Source of the DNA: Vogesella margarita
Lineage (GTDB): Bacteria; Pseudomonadota; Gammaproteobacteria; Burkholderiales; Chromobacteriaceae
Assembly: GCF_028548475.1 (NCBI RefSeq)
Contig: NZ_JAQQLE010000003.1
Span: 248,001-312,000, forward strand
Length of the DNA: 64,000 nucleotides
Direction: 5' to 3'
Part shown: positions 30,288-40,300 of the stretch, piece after piece
Position numbering within the stretch: the first letter of the stretch is position 1
Layout of the letters: every line of letters begins with the position of its first letter
Program-made: the position numbers and the translations under genes
The notes under the pieces: model-generated
Seen by the model: the letters and a program-made list of their open reading frames with translations, nothing else
Database searches by the model: none
Told to the model about the DNA's origin: nothing

Positions 30288-31460
30288 TCAGCTTTCCTTG
30301 ACAGGGTCGGGACCGGCAGTCAGCCGGAAATAGTCGTACTCGCCTGCTACTTCACCTGCCATCAGGTATTGAAAGTGCAAGCGCAATTTATTGCGTTTCA
30401 AGACCCGGTACCTCGCAGTAGAGAACAAGCGGAAAAATCGAGCCGTCACCAGGCGCGGCTGTCCCTGATAAGGCGCCGCCACACCGGATATGGTCAGCGG
30501 GTGGCTACCGGCGAAACACAGCGGATCGGCTACCGCTGCAACGTCAACCCATGGCAAGCACTTCGCCGCGCCTACCACGGCAAGATCTTGCCTGAACACC
30601 ATGGCCGATGGCATGAGGCTGAGTAGCGGAATGCACCCTCCCAATGTCACCAGGCGATGTGCGGGCAAGCCCTGTGGTACCATCCTCAACAGCCTGGCAG
30701 CCACCGACACCGCAAGCATGGTGCCGACGCTGTGACCGATCACCAGCACCTCGTCCACCGGCTGCTTACTGCTATCCTGCAGAATCCTTTCGGCCATGGC
30801 ATCCATCCGCGCCTCCAGCATGTCGATGGGTTCTTTCCCCCAGAGACAAGCAAAGACATAGGTGCGCAACAGCCAGAACACACCACCCCGCTCGGCCAGC
30901 CGCAAGCCGGCAACGACCATGGCAAGCAAGGCCAGCAATCCAGAAGCCAGCGCCAGCGGCCATGAGCCGGACTGTGCAGCAACCAGCCATGCGGCAAACA
31001 TGCCCGCCAGACTGGACAACACACCTAGCAGCGCAACCGACACATAGGGAAACAGTGCGCTGAAAAACGGACCGCGTCCGGCACGACGGATCGCGGCAAA
31101 CGCACCATGCGTGACATAGCGGAACAAGCTGTGCACCCCGGCAGCCAGCACCTGGTGCCGTTTGGGTAGCCAATGGGCACGCACAATGTCGTCCCAGCCC
31201 AAGAACAGATATTCCGTCTCGACCTGTTGCCCGTCCCAGCCTGCCGTTACTTGCCAGCGGCTAACGCCACCGCTTTCGCGACGACGGGGGCCGACCGAGA
31301 ACTCGGCACCCGACAGTGCCGCCTGCTTGCGCGCCTCATCGCGATACATCCGGTGATAAAAGGCGGCGCCGCGCGGATCGAATCCGCTCAGGTAATAGAC
31401 ACGGCGACGGGTAACCGCAGCACTCGACGGATCATGCAGAGTTGAGGCACTGGTTTTCAT
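30288..31460 (-). CDS. Membrane-associated alpha/beta hydrolase (GHSVG) in the capsule operon
   Basis: 390 residues. The nucleophile elbow GHSVG (VLVIGHSVGTMLAV) marks a serine hydrolase or lipase-like fold. Two or more strongly hydrophobic segments (FPYVSVALLGVLSSLAGMFA, LASGLLALLAMVVAGL) lie in the first half and suggest an inner-membrane anchor, with the hydrolase part on the cytoplasmic side. The ATG at 31460 overlaps the preceding gene's stop by 4 bp (ATGA), which decides the start. The partner P450 follows by 4 bp. An activity on a capsule lipid or acyl chain is conceivable but unproven. Confidence 0.75.
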   Translation of the reverse strand: MKTSASTLHDPSSAAVTRRRVYYLSGFDPRGAAFYHRMYRDEARKQAALSGAEFSVGPRRRESGGVSRWQVTAGWDGQQVETEYLFLGWDDIVRAHWLPKRHQVLAAGVHSLFRYVTHGAFAAIRRAGRGPFFSALFPYVSVALLGVLSSLAGMFAAWLVAAQSGSWPLALASGLLALLAMVVAGLRLAERGGVFWLLRTYVFACLWGKEPIDMLEARMDAMAERILQDSSKQPVDEVLVIGHSVGTMLAVSVAARLLRMVPQGLPAHRLVTLGGCIPLLSLMPSAMVFRQDLAVVGAAKCLPWVDVAAVADPLCFAGSHPLTISGVAAPYQGQPRLVTARFFRLFSTARYRVLKRNKLRLHFQYLMAGEVAGEYDYFRLTAGPDPVKES

Positions 31461-31813
31461 ATCGTTTTCTTGTGCAGGCCTTTTTTCAGCATCAAATCGA
31501 CCACCGGCTGTTCGCGCTTGTTGGCGCGCTGGCAATGATTCTGCTGAAACTGGTCCGTCACCCAGATAACGGTACGAGCCCAGCGCTTGTCTCGCTCCCG
31601 CCAGGCATGAGACGAAACAGACTCCCACGCATAGCCATTCAGCAAGGTCGCGTTGACAAAATGATCCAGCGCACGCACACCGGCACGAGCACGCTCGGTA
31701 CGGCCGAAAAAACCCACGGTCACAATCAGCAGATACCCCAGCAAGGCAGATGGCACCAATGCCGACATCAACACAAAGCCGGCGGCCCTTTCTTTTACAC
31801 TCTCAAATATCAT
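31457..31813 (-). CDS. Small membrane protein in the capsule operon
   Basis: 118 residues with a single strong hydrophobic segment (GFVLMSALVPSALLGYLLIVTVGFF, residues about 11-35) followed by a basic soluble tail. I do not recognise a family. It sits between kpsC (13-bp gap) and the hydrolase (ATGA overlap), so it belongs to the operon and may anchor or partner the hydrolase/P450 pair. Confidence 0.65.
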   Translation of the reverse strand: MIFESVKERAAGFVLMSALVPSALLGYLLIVTVGFFGRTERARAGVRALDHFVNATLLNGYAWESVSSHAWRERDKRWARTVIWVTDQFQQNHCQRANKREQPVVDLMLKKGLHKKTI

Positions 31814-31826
31814 TTCAATCCATTAC

Positions 31827-33908
31827 TCAGCTTGCCGCCGACCCTACCAGCGCCCGCCAAAGTTCACGTAGTTTGCGGAACTGGCGCACCAGCCAGTAGC
31901 TACCAATAACGCCTTGCCCGTTGCTGCGCACCGACGCAGCCAGATGATCGACCACATCCTCCACCGAACAGAATCCCGTCCCGCTAGGCAGGCGATAGCG
32001 CGGATACTGGCACAGCACGCCATGCACCAGCTCATCCAGTGACAAGCGACGGGTCCGGTGCGGCAGCGGCATGTGATCGTGCGTCAGCCCCCAGCCGGCA
32101 TAAAACGGGCCACCATAGCAATGCACGACTTTGCCTTGCAGCAGCGCCTCAAAACCTGCCAGCGAAGTCATGGTATGCAGCTCATCCGCCACTGCGATGC
32201 AATCCGCAATGCCAGCCTCCGCCGCCACCTGATCGGCAAGACGGCTCTGCGTGGCCGCATCGACCGCCCCAATCCGGTTGCCGGCGACCACATCCGGGTG
32301 CGGTTTGTAAACAATCCAGGCATCAGGGTTGGCCGCACGTACCATGCGCAGCAGATCGACATTACGGCACACCATGGGCGAGCCAGTACGGATGGAGGCG
32401 TCATCCTCCACCTGCCCCGGCACCAGCAGTACCCGTTTTCCGGCCGCCCCCGCAGGCAGGACAAAACCACCGCCCACGTTGTATTTGCTCAGTCGCAACC
32501 CGGCCAGACGCTGCCGCAACCGGCTGGCCTGCTCCCGCGACGCCTCATCCAGCTCACTCGCTACCAGCAGCCTCTCCAGGCGGCTATTGGAGAACGGATC
32601 GTAGTAGATACCGCTATCGTCAAGAGCCAGCGAGAGGGGCGCGCGCAGATCCGAGCCCAGACCGACCGAGCGCAGAAAACCATCCTCGATCCGCGACACC
32701 GGCGCACCATGTTCTTGCGCCACTTGCCATACCGCCATGTTGCCCTGCCCCCACACCACCACACGACCAGGCAGGCGGGACAGGCGGGAGGACAACTGTG
32801 CGGCATGACGTACAAAAACCAGACGGTTAGATGGGGTCTTCAGAAACGGCGTCACCACCGCACGCTTCCACAGACTCATCCCCACGCAGTACACCGTACC
32901 GCGCAGCTCGTCATTGAACGTCTTGTTGCGGGCCAGCCAGTCGATCACATCGAAAATCGTACCGGCCTTGCCGCTGGCCGGATCGAGATAACGCGTGTAG
33001 TCGAAATATGCCGCCGAAAACAACGTCTCCAGCGAACGTGGTTCGCGCCTAGTGACCAGACGCGCCCGCTCCGGATGGCGATCATCGGTCAAGCCCCAGC
33101 CGGCGTACCAGGGCTGGCCGAAACAGGCCACCGGCTTGCCCAGTAGCAGCGCCTCGAACCCCATCTGCGAAGTCACCACATACACCTTGTCGACCTGCTC
33201 CAGCAGCGACAACGGCGACACATCCTCAGCCAGAAGTTTCAGGTGTGCGCTGTCCGGCAACACCGTCAAATAGCCCTGCTTCTTGCCGGAGAGCACATCC
33301 GGATGCGTCTTCACCCATACCTCGGCATCCGGGTTCTCCGCGCAAGCGGCCGCCAGCATCGTGGTGAAGGTCGCCTGATCCGCCCCGCCCGCGCTAACCG
33401 AGACATCACCACGCGTCTGGTCGAGCACCAGCACTCGGCACTGCCGGGTAGGTGGCGGCAGCTTGCAATCAGGTGCATGGTTGTACTTCGACAGGTGGTA
33501 ACGACGCACGAGCGCCATGGCGCGCTGCACTGCGGCCAACCTTTGCGCATCGGGAACCGATTCGCGAATCAGCACCTCCAGCCGTGACGGGCGGGCAGCA
33601 TCGTAATAAATGCCAAGGTCGTCGATCACCAGCGACAGCAGCGGATGACCTGCAACGCCGAGACCGACAGAGCGCAAGAAACCGTCCTCCAGAGCAAGGT
33701 AAGGCACCCCGTGATCAGCAGCCCAGCGACGAGCTCGACGAGCTGTCGGTTTATGCCCCCATCCGACCATGGCGACACATCCCTTCACCAAGGGATTAAG
33801 CGAATGCAGAACAGGCATGCCCAACAGCACAGAAAGTCCGGGAATTCGGGCCACACCTCTGGAAAGCACTGCAATATGGCCTTGCTTCGCGGATAACATC
33901 AAACCCAT
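31827..33908 (-). CDS. kpsC: KpsC-type capsule beta-Kdo transferase (two-domain)
   Basis: 693-residue dual-domain retaining Kdo transferase that starts and alternates the beta-Kdo linker on the lipid anchor. The two halves are visibly duplicated: LEDGFLRSVGLG with DDLGIYYDA in the N-terminal half, and IEDGFLRSVGLG with DDSGIYYDP in the C-terminal half; each also has a KTHPDV/KPHPDV motif. I chose the ATG at 33908 (MGLMLSAKQG), 11 bp after the previous stop with AGGGGTG upstream. Its two GCGGCCAAC copies contrast with none in the neighbouring serotype genes. Confidence 0.94.
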   Translation of the reverse strand: MGLMLSAKQGHIAVLSRGVARIPGLSVLLGMPVLHSLNPLVKGCVAMVGWGHKPTARRARRWAADHGVPYLALEDGFLRSVGLGVAGHPLLSLVIDDLGIYYDAARPSRLEVLIRESVPDAQRLAAVQRAMALVRRYHLSKYNHAPDCKLPPPTRQCRVLVLDQTRGDVSVSAGGADQATFTTMLAAACAENPDAEVWVKTHPDVLSGKKQGYLTVLPDSAHLKLLAEDVSPLSLLEQVDKVYVVTSQMGFEALLLGKPVACFGQPWYAGWGLTDDRHPERARLVTRREPRSLETLFSAAYFDYTRYLDPASGKAGTIFDVIDWLARNKTFNDELRGTVYCVGMSLWKRAVVTPFLKTPSNRLVFVRHAAQLSSRLSRLPGRVVVWGQGNMAVWQVAQEHGAPVSRIEDGFLRSVGLGSDLRAPLSLALDDSGIYYDPFSNSRLERLLVASELDEASREQASRLRQRLAGLRLSKYNVGGGFVLPAGAAGKRVLLVPGQVEDDASIRTGSPMVCRNVDLLRMVRAANPDAWIVYKPHPDVVAGNRIGAVDAATQSRLADQVAAEAGIADCIAVADELHTMTSLAGFEALLQGKVVHCYGGPFYAGWGLTHDHMPLPHRTRRLSLDELVHGVLCQYPRYRLPSGTGFCSVEDVVDHLAASVRSNGQGVIGSYWLVRQFRKLRELWRALVGSAAS

Positions 33909-33919
33909 TGCACCCCTGA

Positions 33920-34927
33920 CTAGAGACCGACCGCCTTCACCATCTGCTGAAGGCGATGCTGCCATGTATGATTTTCCTTGATAAATAACGCGCCGGCCCT
34001 TGCCCGTTCCAGATCCATTGCCGATGGCCCCTGACGGAGTCGGGCAAACAGTTCTACCGCTTCAGCATCATCCTGAGGTGTGTAACAGAATTCCTTGAAG
34101 GCTTTCTCAACCGAAAGTGATGGATTTGTTACCGCAATCCCGCCACAAGCCAATATTTCCAACAGCCGTCGCGAACACATGGTTGGAGAATCTTCGATGG
34201 TGTTGACATTGAGCGATACCAGATAATCTCGGTACAGCTGCGGTGTCTTGTCATAGGCCACTGCCGGCAGCAGCTCCATGCCATCCCTGGGTAAAAACCT
34301 GAAGCGGGGATCAGGCAATGCAGAATGGCGGTTGACCACCGTCAAACCCAAGCCACTGCGACAGGCACTACCAAAAAGTAGATTTTGCCAGTAACGTCGG
34401 CGAGGGAACTCACCCCCATAGCACCCGCCGGCAAAAACTGCTCGATGATGCTTGAAATTGAAGCCAGTAAAATGGTGCAAGCTGTCATCAACTGCAAAAC
34501 CAAGCCAATCGACCTTGGTAGTACTGCCAAGCACTGCGCGATATTTTGACAGGCACTGCGCATCCACCGTAAACACATAGTCGAACAAGCGCGCCGAATC
34601 GATGAAACGGTCGAAATATATACCATCTTCCTTGTTCCAGAATATGGTAGGAATACCAAGCCCTCGTGCATAACTCACCAGTCGCCGCAAGCTCTCACGA
34701 CCAGAAGACCGGCCCGGGTAGCTAGCGATCTTGTAACGCCACGAGTTCCCTTTCCCCCGCCAAGCGGACTCGACCAACAACATATCCGGACGATAAAGAG
34801 GGAGCTTCCAGTACCAGTCCAGCGCCCCTAGATTGACCACCTGGCAACAGCTGGCAAGAGAGCGGACCGTAATATCATCCGCCACTACCGCAACAGTCAA
34901 ATGAGGAAAAGCAGCTTTCAAGATCAA
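33920..34927 (-). CDS. CgeB/DUF3880-like glycosyltransferase
   Basis: 335-residue GT-B type transferase presumed to act in repeat-unit synthesis of the capsule. Characteristic strings are LLVESAWRGK, IPTIFWNKEDGIYFDRF, LFDYVFTVD and the C-terminal CSRRLLEILACGGIAVTN. It is clearly related to residues about 300-600 of the 1322-residue protein encoded in the same operon. The start is a TTG at 34927 overlapping the previous stop (TTGA); this start is uncertain. Confidence 0.8.
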   Translation of the reverse strand: MILKAAFPHLTVAVVADDITVRSLASCCQVVNLGALDWYWKLPLYRPDMLLVESAWRGKGNSWRYKIASYPGRSSGRESLRRLVSYARGLGIPTIFWNKEDGIYFDRFIDSARLFDYVFTVDAQCLSKYRAVLGSTTKVDWLGFAVDDSLHHFTGFNFKHHRAVFAGGCYGGEFPRRRYWQNLLFGSACRSGLGLTVVNRHSALPDPRFRFLPRDGMELLPAVAYDKTPQLYRDYLVSLNVNTIEDSPTMCSRRLLEILACGGIAVTNPSLSVEKAFKEFCYTPQDDAEAVELFARLRQGPSAMDLERARAGALFIKENHTWQHRLQQMVKAVGL

Positions 34928-35994
34928 TTCTTTAGTTTATTTTTCAGCATGTCTTTCAGGAACAAGCGAGGATTGATATAAAATTTGCGCAACTTGCGCC
35001 AGAATGGACGCTTCACCGAGACACCGTCGGCCCAACGCATCAATCCTGGGTAATCCGCCAGCGGGTACCCCGCCGCCTCCTGTTGCGAAATGATCCATGA
35101 CCTGAAATCGGGCAACACTCCGCCGAGCGCATCGCATTGTACCACCGGGCCACACAACGGCCCCGGATTAGCCAGCATCTGCTCAAGCATTGCGTCATTG
35201 CTCGCCCGGCGGCGATGGTAAGGGTGCGTCAGCGGCCGCGGGTGCCACTGATGTACCAGAAAACGCCCGGCAAACAGATGTGGCAACGCATAGTAGCTGA
35301 AATAGCGTCGAAATCCCTGATAATCGCCCGGGTGCTGCGCCTTGATGTTGAGAGCATAGTCATCTGGCCGTGGTCCGATGGGGTAATGGCGGGTCAGCCG
35401 GTCAATCAGCTCCAGATCCTCGCCACCGTGGCCCACAAAGCGTTCATCAAAGCCGCCGAGCTGTAAAAACCACTCGCGGTTAATCAAAAGGCAGCTGCTG
35501 GCCAGGGCAATCCCTTCCACCCTGTGATTCTCCCCGCGCAAGAAGGACTCCAGGCAGCCCTGAAAGTCCCCGTCAAAGCGCTCCGTCTCTTCCTTGGTCA
35601 GATAGAGACAAGGAAGCATATCGAATTCAGGTTGAAGACTTTGATGCCGCTGCGTTGATTTTTTTAATGCGTAATTCAACGTTTCCTTTGTTGGCAAGAG
35701 ATCTACATCAAAAATAAAAATATAATTTGCACCGCACTCCCTAACAATTATGTTTCTATTTTTCGCAGGTGAAAACGTAGCAGCACCACTAATTATCAAA
35801 TTATCTTTTACGGCAATTTCTTGGTGAACATCATGAAAAATATCACAGCTGACTGATACATTCATTTTATTAGCACCAAGAACTGATGTTAAATTTTTCA
35901 GCCGCGAGACCAACACATCCTTCCCACCACGAGCTAGATCACCATGAAAACATGGAACAATATATTTTAACGGCTCTTCGTTATACATCAACAC
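34924..35994 (-). CDS. GT-A glycosyltransferase, capsule-polymerase-like
   Basis: 356 residues. The DxD nucleotide-sugar metal motif appears in IFDVDLLPT near residue 96. The downstream GGFDERFVGHGGEDLELIDR signature (second nucleotide-sugar/acceptor motif) is shared with galactosyl/GalNAc-transferase domains such as those of the K4 and chondroitin polymerases. It likely adds one sugar of the repeat unit. The 5' third is notably AT-rich compared with the 3' part, suggesting a mosaic origin. Confidence 0.8.
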   Translation of the reverse strand: MLMYNEEPLKYIVPCFHGDLARGGKDVLVSRLKNLTSVLGANKMNVSVSCDIFHDVHQEIAVKDNLIISGAATFSPAKNRNIIVRECGANYIFIFDVDLLPTKETLNYALKKSTQRHQSLQPEFDMLPCLYLTKEETERFDGDFQGCLESFLRGENHRVEGIALASSCLLINREWFLQLGGFDERFVGHGGEDLELIDRLTRHYPIGPRPDDYALNIKAQHPGDYQGFRRYFSYYALPHLFAGRFLVHQWHPRPLTHPYHRRRASNDAMLEQMLANPGPLCGPVVQCDALGGVLPDFRSWIISQQEAAGYPLADYPGLMRWADGVSVKRPFWRKLRKFYINPRLFLKDMLKNKLKN

Positions 35995-35999
35995 TCATT

Positions 36000-37259
36000 T
36001 CATAATTTTAATTCTATTTTTTTAAAACATCGACACCCATCATCAAGTACAAATGCCTGAACTTGCAACTTATCAGCACCTAGGTTGCGAAAATCAATTT
36101 TTAACGTATTATTCTTTGAATATTCCTGAATTTCTTTTATTCCACTGTACATTACATAGAAAGCAAAGAGCGGATTTTTAAATGGATACCTTGAATTAAT
36201 CTGAGTAGAGATGACAATTTCCGCATCTCCCTTACTAACCTTTACATCAAAATCATCGACAGAAAAAGTAAAAGACATAGAATCCATTTCCTCGGATGCT
36301 ATATACCCATCAGGCAAAGATAAATCTAAGTTTTCAACATAAATTTTAAGTATTTTATCTAGTACATCTCGAGATGGTGCGACATGACCCACACCAAAAT
36401 CACCAACATAAATAGAGAGATTATTTTCCCACCGACCATTATTCCTTGTTATTTTATAATTCTGTGAATTAGCATATGGTAGTGCATGTGATTTCAGATG
36501 CCAATCGGTTCGGTTTTGAAGATATAAAATACGACCATTATTGTTTTTACGAAGATGACAGAGGTCGTGAACAATATTGTTATCAGATAGATAAGTGTAC
36601 GCATCAACTTCAACAGGGCATTTGAACGCTAATTTTAGATAGCGTGAAACCGCCTCCTGATTATACAAGGTTATTGATGTTTGTGGATTCCATACAATAG
36701 CTATTGTGGGGCACATTAAAGCATCAACAATGCTCAGCGCTGCAAACCCCCCCCCTGAACCACCAAGCAATATAATTTTTCTGTTGGTTATTCTATGAAA
36801 CAGATTAATTAAGAATATGATTCGATCTCTTAGGTCTGGCGCAGCAGAACTTCCAGCATACCAAGCTAGATTCAATTCATTGATATTGTCAACAGTGGGA
36901 TCCGAAAAGGATAAGCTAGGCAACCCCAAATGGTTTGACAGACTCACCCCAGAGAAAAAAGGTCCTTTTTTTTCTTCTCTATTTGATACTGCACCATTAA
37001 AAAAAACAAGCAGTGGCAGCGAGCTATCAGCCCCATCAATGTTATTCACATACAAGTCAATGTCGTATTTTTCACTTTTTAATGTATGAACACCACTATT
37101 TGTTAAATTTCTGTCACTAGAAATCTCATCGAAATAATGTGAGTAATGTTCACACTTCCACTGTGCGTAATCTTTATTTGCTGTTTTTTCCATAGTCATT
37201 TCACAATATACATGGGAATGGCCTATTGCTTTCATTAATAGCATTCCATTCAGGCACAC
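36000..37259 (-). CDS. AT-rich alpha/beta-hydrolase-like protein of the capsule locus
   Basis: 419 residues in the lowest-GC stretch of the locus. KIILLGGSGGGFAALSIVDAL is a nucleophile-elbow type motif of alpha/beta hydrolases. A late HVAPS and preceding YVGDFGVGH could supply the catalytic histidine. It may be a capsule or glycan acyl-esterase/acetyl transferase-like protein; no closer function can be read. Several Met codons near the start (residues 1, 6, 9, 21, 23) leave the start uncertain. No transmembrane segment is evident. Confidence 0.7.
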   Translation of the reverse strand: MCLNGMLLMKAIGHSHVYCEMTMEKTANKDYAQWKCEHYSHYFDEISSDRNLTNSGVHTLKSEKYDIDLYVNNIDGADSSLPLLVFFNGAVSNREEKKGPFFSGVSLSNHLGLPSLSFSDPTVDNINELNLAWYAGSSAAPDLRDRIIFLINLFHRITNRKIILLGGSGGGFAALSIVDALMCPTIAIVWNPQTSITLYNQEAVSRYLKLAFKCPVEVDAYTYLSDNNIVHDLCHLRKNNNGRILYLQNRTDWHLKSHALPYANSQNYKITRNNGRWENNLSIYVGDFGVGHVAPSRDVLDKILKIYVENLDLSLPDGYIASEEMDSMSFTFSVDDFDVKVSKGDAEIVISTQINSRYPFKNPLFAFYVMYSGIKEIQEYSKNNTLKIDFRNLGADKLQVQAFVLDDGCRCFKKIELKL

Positions 37260-37315
37260 ACTACCAATGGTCGTTGACAGGTGGGCTTTCCGTACGTGAC
37301 CAAGTAGATTTTAAT

Positions 37316-40300
37316 TTAAACTTTATTTTTTCCTGAGATATGCTCGAGTTCTCTCCGGATAATATCTTGAGTGGAGACTAGAGCGCGCCTCGATGCTGCT
37401 GCAGATTGCGATAAATCTAAGAATTTATTCTTATAAAAGTACATTTCACGAATATGTTCAGAGATAGAAATATAATCCTCAGACTCAGAAAGGCATGCAT
37501 TGTTTGTCGATGTAAATTCAGGAACAGCGGCTACCGCATTAGTGAGTGGAACCAGACCTGATGACATTGCCTCATCCCGTGATACGCCTTGGGTATCCAT
37601 TCGGGTTGGGCACATAAATAATCCATATTGCTGATGCAAAGCTTTAATTTCATGACGATTGAGAAAACGCCGTTCAATAATGACGTTCTCCAACCCAGCA
37701 ATCGGCGCGAGTGTTTCGTCAAACAGTGGGCCATCACCGATGATCCTGAATTCAAGCTCCTTAAAGAACTCGTATTGCTGCAACTCCACAATCGCCTTAA
37801 CCATCAGATCGTTGGCATAAATGCGAGAGGCATAGGGCCGAATTGAAAGAATTTTCTTTCTCTGATCGGCCCTCTTTGGCTTGTATTCAAAGAAGTCGGT
37901 GTCAATCGGATTGTGAATGATTGCATACTGATCCGCCGGGATCTGTATCCCCAGATCCTCCATGGATGTTTCTGCCAAATACCGCGACACAAACACGACC
38001 TTCAGATTCTCATGCATGGGGCTGAGCATTTCTCGCCACAAAGAAAGACGAGCATCACTCAGTGCCTGCGCTTTGGCATGTTGCTCGGGCGTATCATAGA
38101 GGAAAGCACGGCGCTTGTAGGACTGAATATCCGCACCGTGAGTCCAGACGGTCACCTGCACCCTGTCCAGATAATGTTTGACAACATCCCAGATCCCGCG
38201 GTCGATAAAGTGGATCACGATGTGCTTGTAACGGCCGTGTCGCAGTTGCACCTCAAGTGCCTCAGCCCCCCCCGTAGTGACATCAATATCCTCGAACTCA
38301 TGGTAGGACAGCGCTGCTTCTGCCTTAAAACGGAAGACATCACAGGCAACGCCGGATTCCTTGTAAGCCTTAACACGGCTGTGAACAAAGGCGTTTTTGT
38401 AAAGGTCGTTATAGCTGGGGTAGTTATTGGTAATAACCAGATAAGGGTTGCATGTCAGTTGCTGGCAGGGGGTCTGCGGCTTGAAATCAAGAATGAGTGA
38501 TGACAGCGAGGCCGAGCCGGCGGCATAAATCCGCAGGCCAAACTTGACAGACACCGTTCCTAGGGGAAGAGGGACCTCCACATTACGATTGGCAGGTTTC
38601 ACCACATGGGAAATCCGCTCTTTGTTCCCATCCATAAAGAAGAGGACAAATTGCAGGTTCAGACCCGGAGAGGTCTCCATATGCAGACGCAGCTTGCCAT
38701 TTTGCACATTGAGCTCGGACAGAGAGTGCTCTCGCTTGGCATACCAGTACTCATGCTTGCCGTCAGGCAATGAAGAGGTCAGTATCAGCAAACCGTTTTC
38801 CATCAAAGCAGAAACTTGGGTGTGCTTGGCCGGCTCCAGAAGTTCGTTCAGGGTTGTAGCGTGTAACGTGGGTAGATCATCGACCGCGCGCTCGAATGGC
38901 TGGCAATTTTCGGCGACCTGATTGAGCTCGGCCAGGCCATAGCCGGTGGTCAGTTTCGGCGCATTGAATGCATCAAAGCGTTCTGCCTCATCAGCACCAT
39001 TCATGCAGTAGCTAAACTCATCCACCGAGAAGGCACGGGCATTCTCATAGTGATAGGTGTAAAGACTAGTGATCCACTCTCGAAGATTGTTTTCGGGGAT
39101 CTGCGGGCCAAATGCAAGGCTACACCGAGCCGGCAGGCTGGACATCTCTTGATAGATGCATTCGCCATGATTCAGCTGCAGATTGCCATCCTTGAGCTTG
39201 TAAAGAGCGCCTTTCCCAATGACCTGGGCGTCGGTGTAACGCGTAGCAATGATGATATCAGTCAGATAATGGGGACCGTAATAGTCTTCCACCACCATGA
39301 CCGATAGCCATGCTCCTCCACAAGTATCGCGCAGCCTGATCTGCTCGGCATCCGATGCGCTCAGCAGGGTGACATTGTCCTGAGGCTCTAGTCCGGTGGT
39401 ATCCAGTCCATTGGTTGTCACGATAACGAGGCGCTTTTTGTCATATGTCTGACGAGTGAAGTGCTGCATCAAGGTGCCGCACTCTCCTATCGTTCTGGCA
39501 TACCCAGTGACGCAGATTGCGGGCAGCATATTTTCCAGAGGTGTGCTGCTTACCTTGGAATAGATGTAGGCGAGCCGATCCTGGTAGGTATGCTCCAGCA
39601 TGATCTTGCGCAGGGCCATCAGTCGTAGCTGCTTCACTTTCAACGGATTACCGGCGATGCTCTTCAACCGTCTGACCAACTCACTCCCCGAGTCACCCGT
39701 AAAGACCAGGTCGCCAAACATGGCACGGACCCCGCGGGAGAAGTTACTGACGGTGATAGTATTGGAGGCCAGCAGCTCAAAGACGCGGCGTGCAAACATC
39801 GACTGCGACTGCTTGATTGAATTCAGATTGATAGCGTAGTAATAGCCCTTGTAGGCCTTGTCGATTTCACTGTAGGGTAGCGTACCGACGATAAATGGCT
39901 GATACTCTGCCGGGAACTGGTAATTAGGATCGTTCTTACCATAGTTTCTGTCATATATTTCAACCGGTTTGAAACTGGGCAGACTCAGTAAGAAATCACC
40001 AAGATCACGGGTGCGATCAGGGTATTTTGCATAGTAAGCACCGGCAAAGCAGAACGCATCCCGACGTTGATAACTCTCTATTGGGTTGTTAACCTTTGGT
40101 TGGGCCGCGAATGGCAGGAAATAAACATGATCATGACCAAGTGCTGTCTTATATCGGCTGATGCAGTCAATATCCGTGGTAAATACATAGTCAAACAGCT
40201 TGGCTGTATTTAGGAAAGTCTCAAAATGAACCGGATCTTCTTTGTTCCAGAAGATGGTAGGCACATTCTTGCTGCGACACCACTCGACGATACTGACGAC

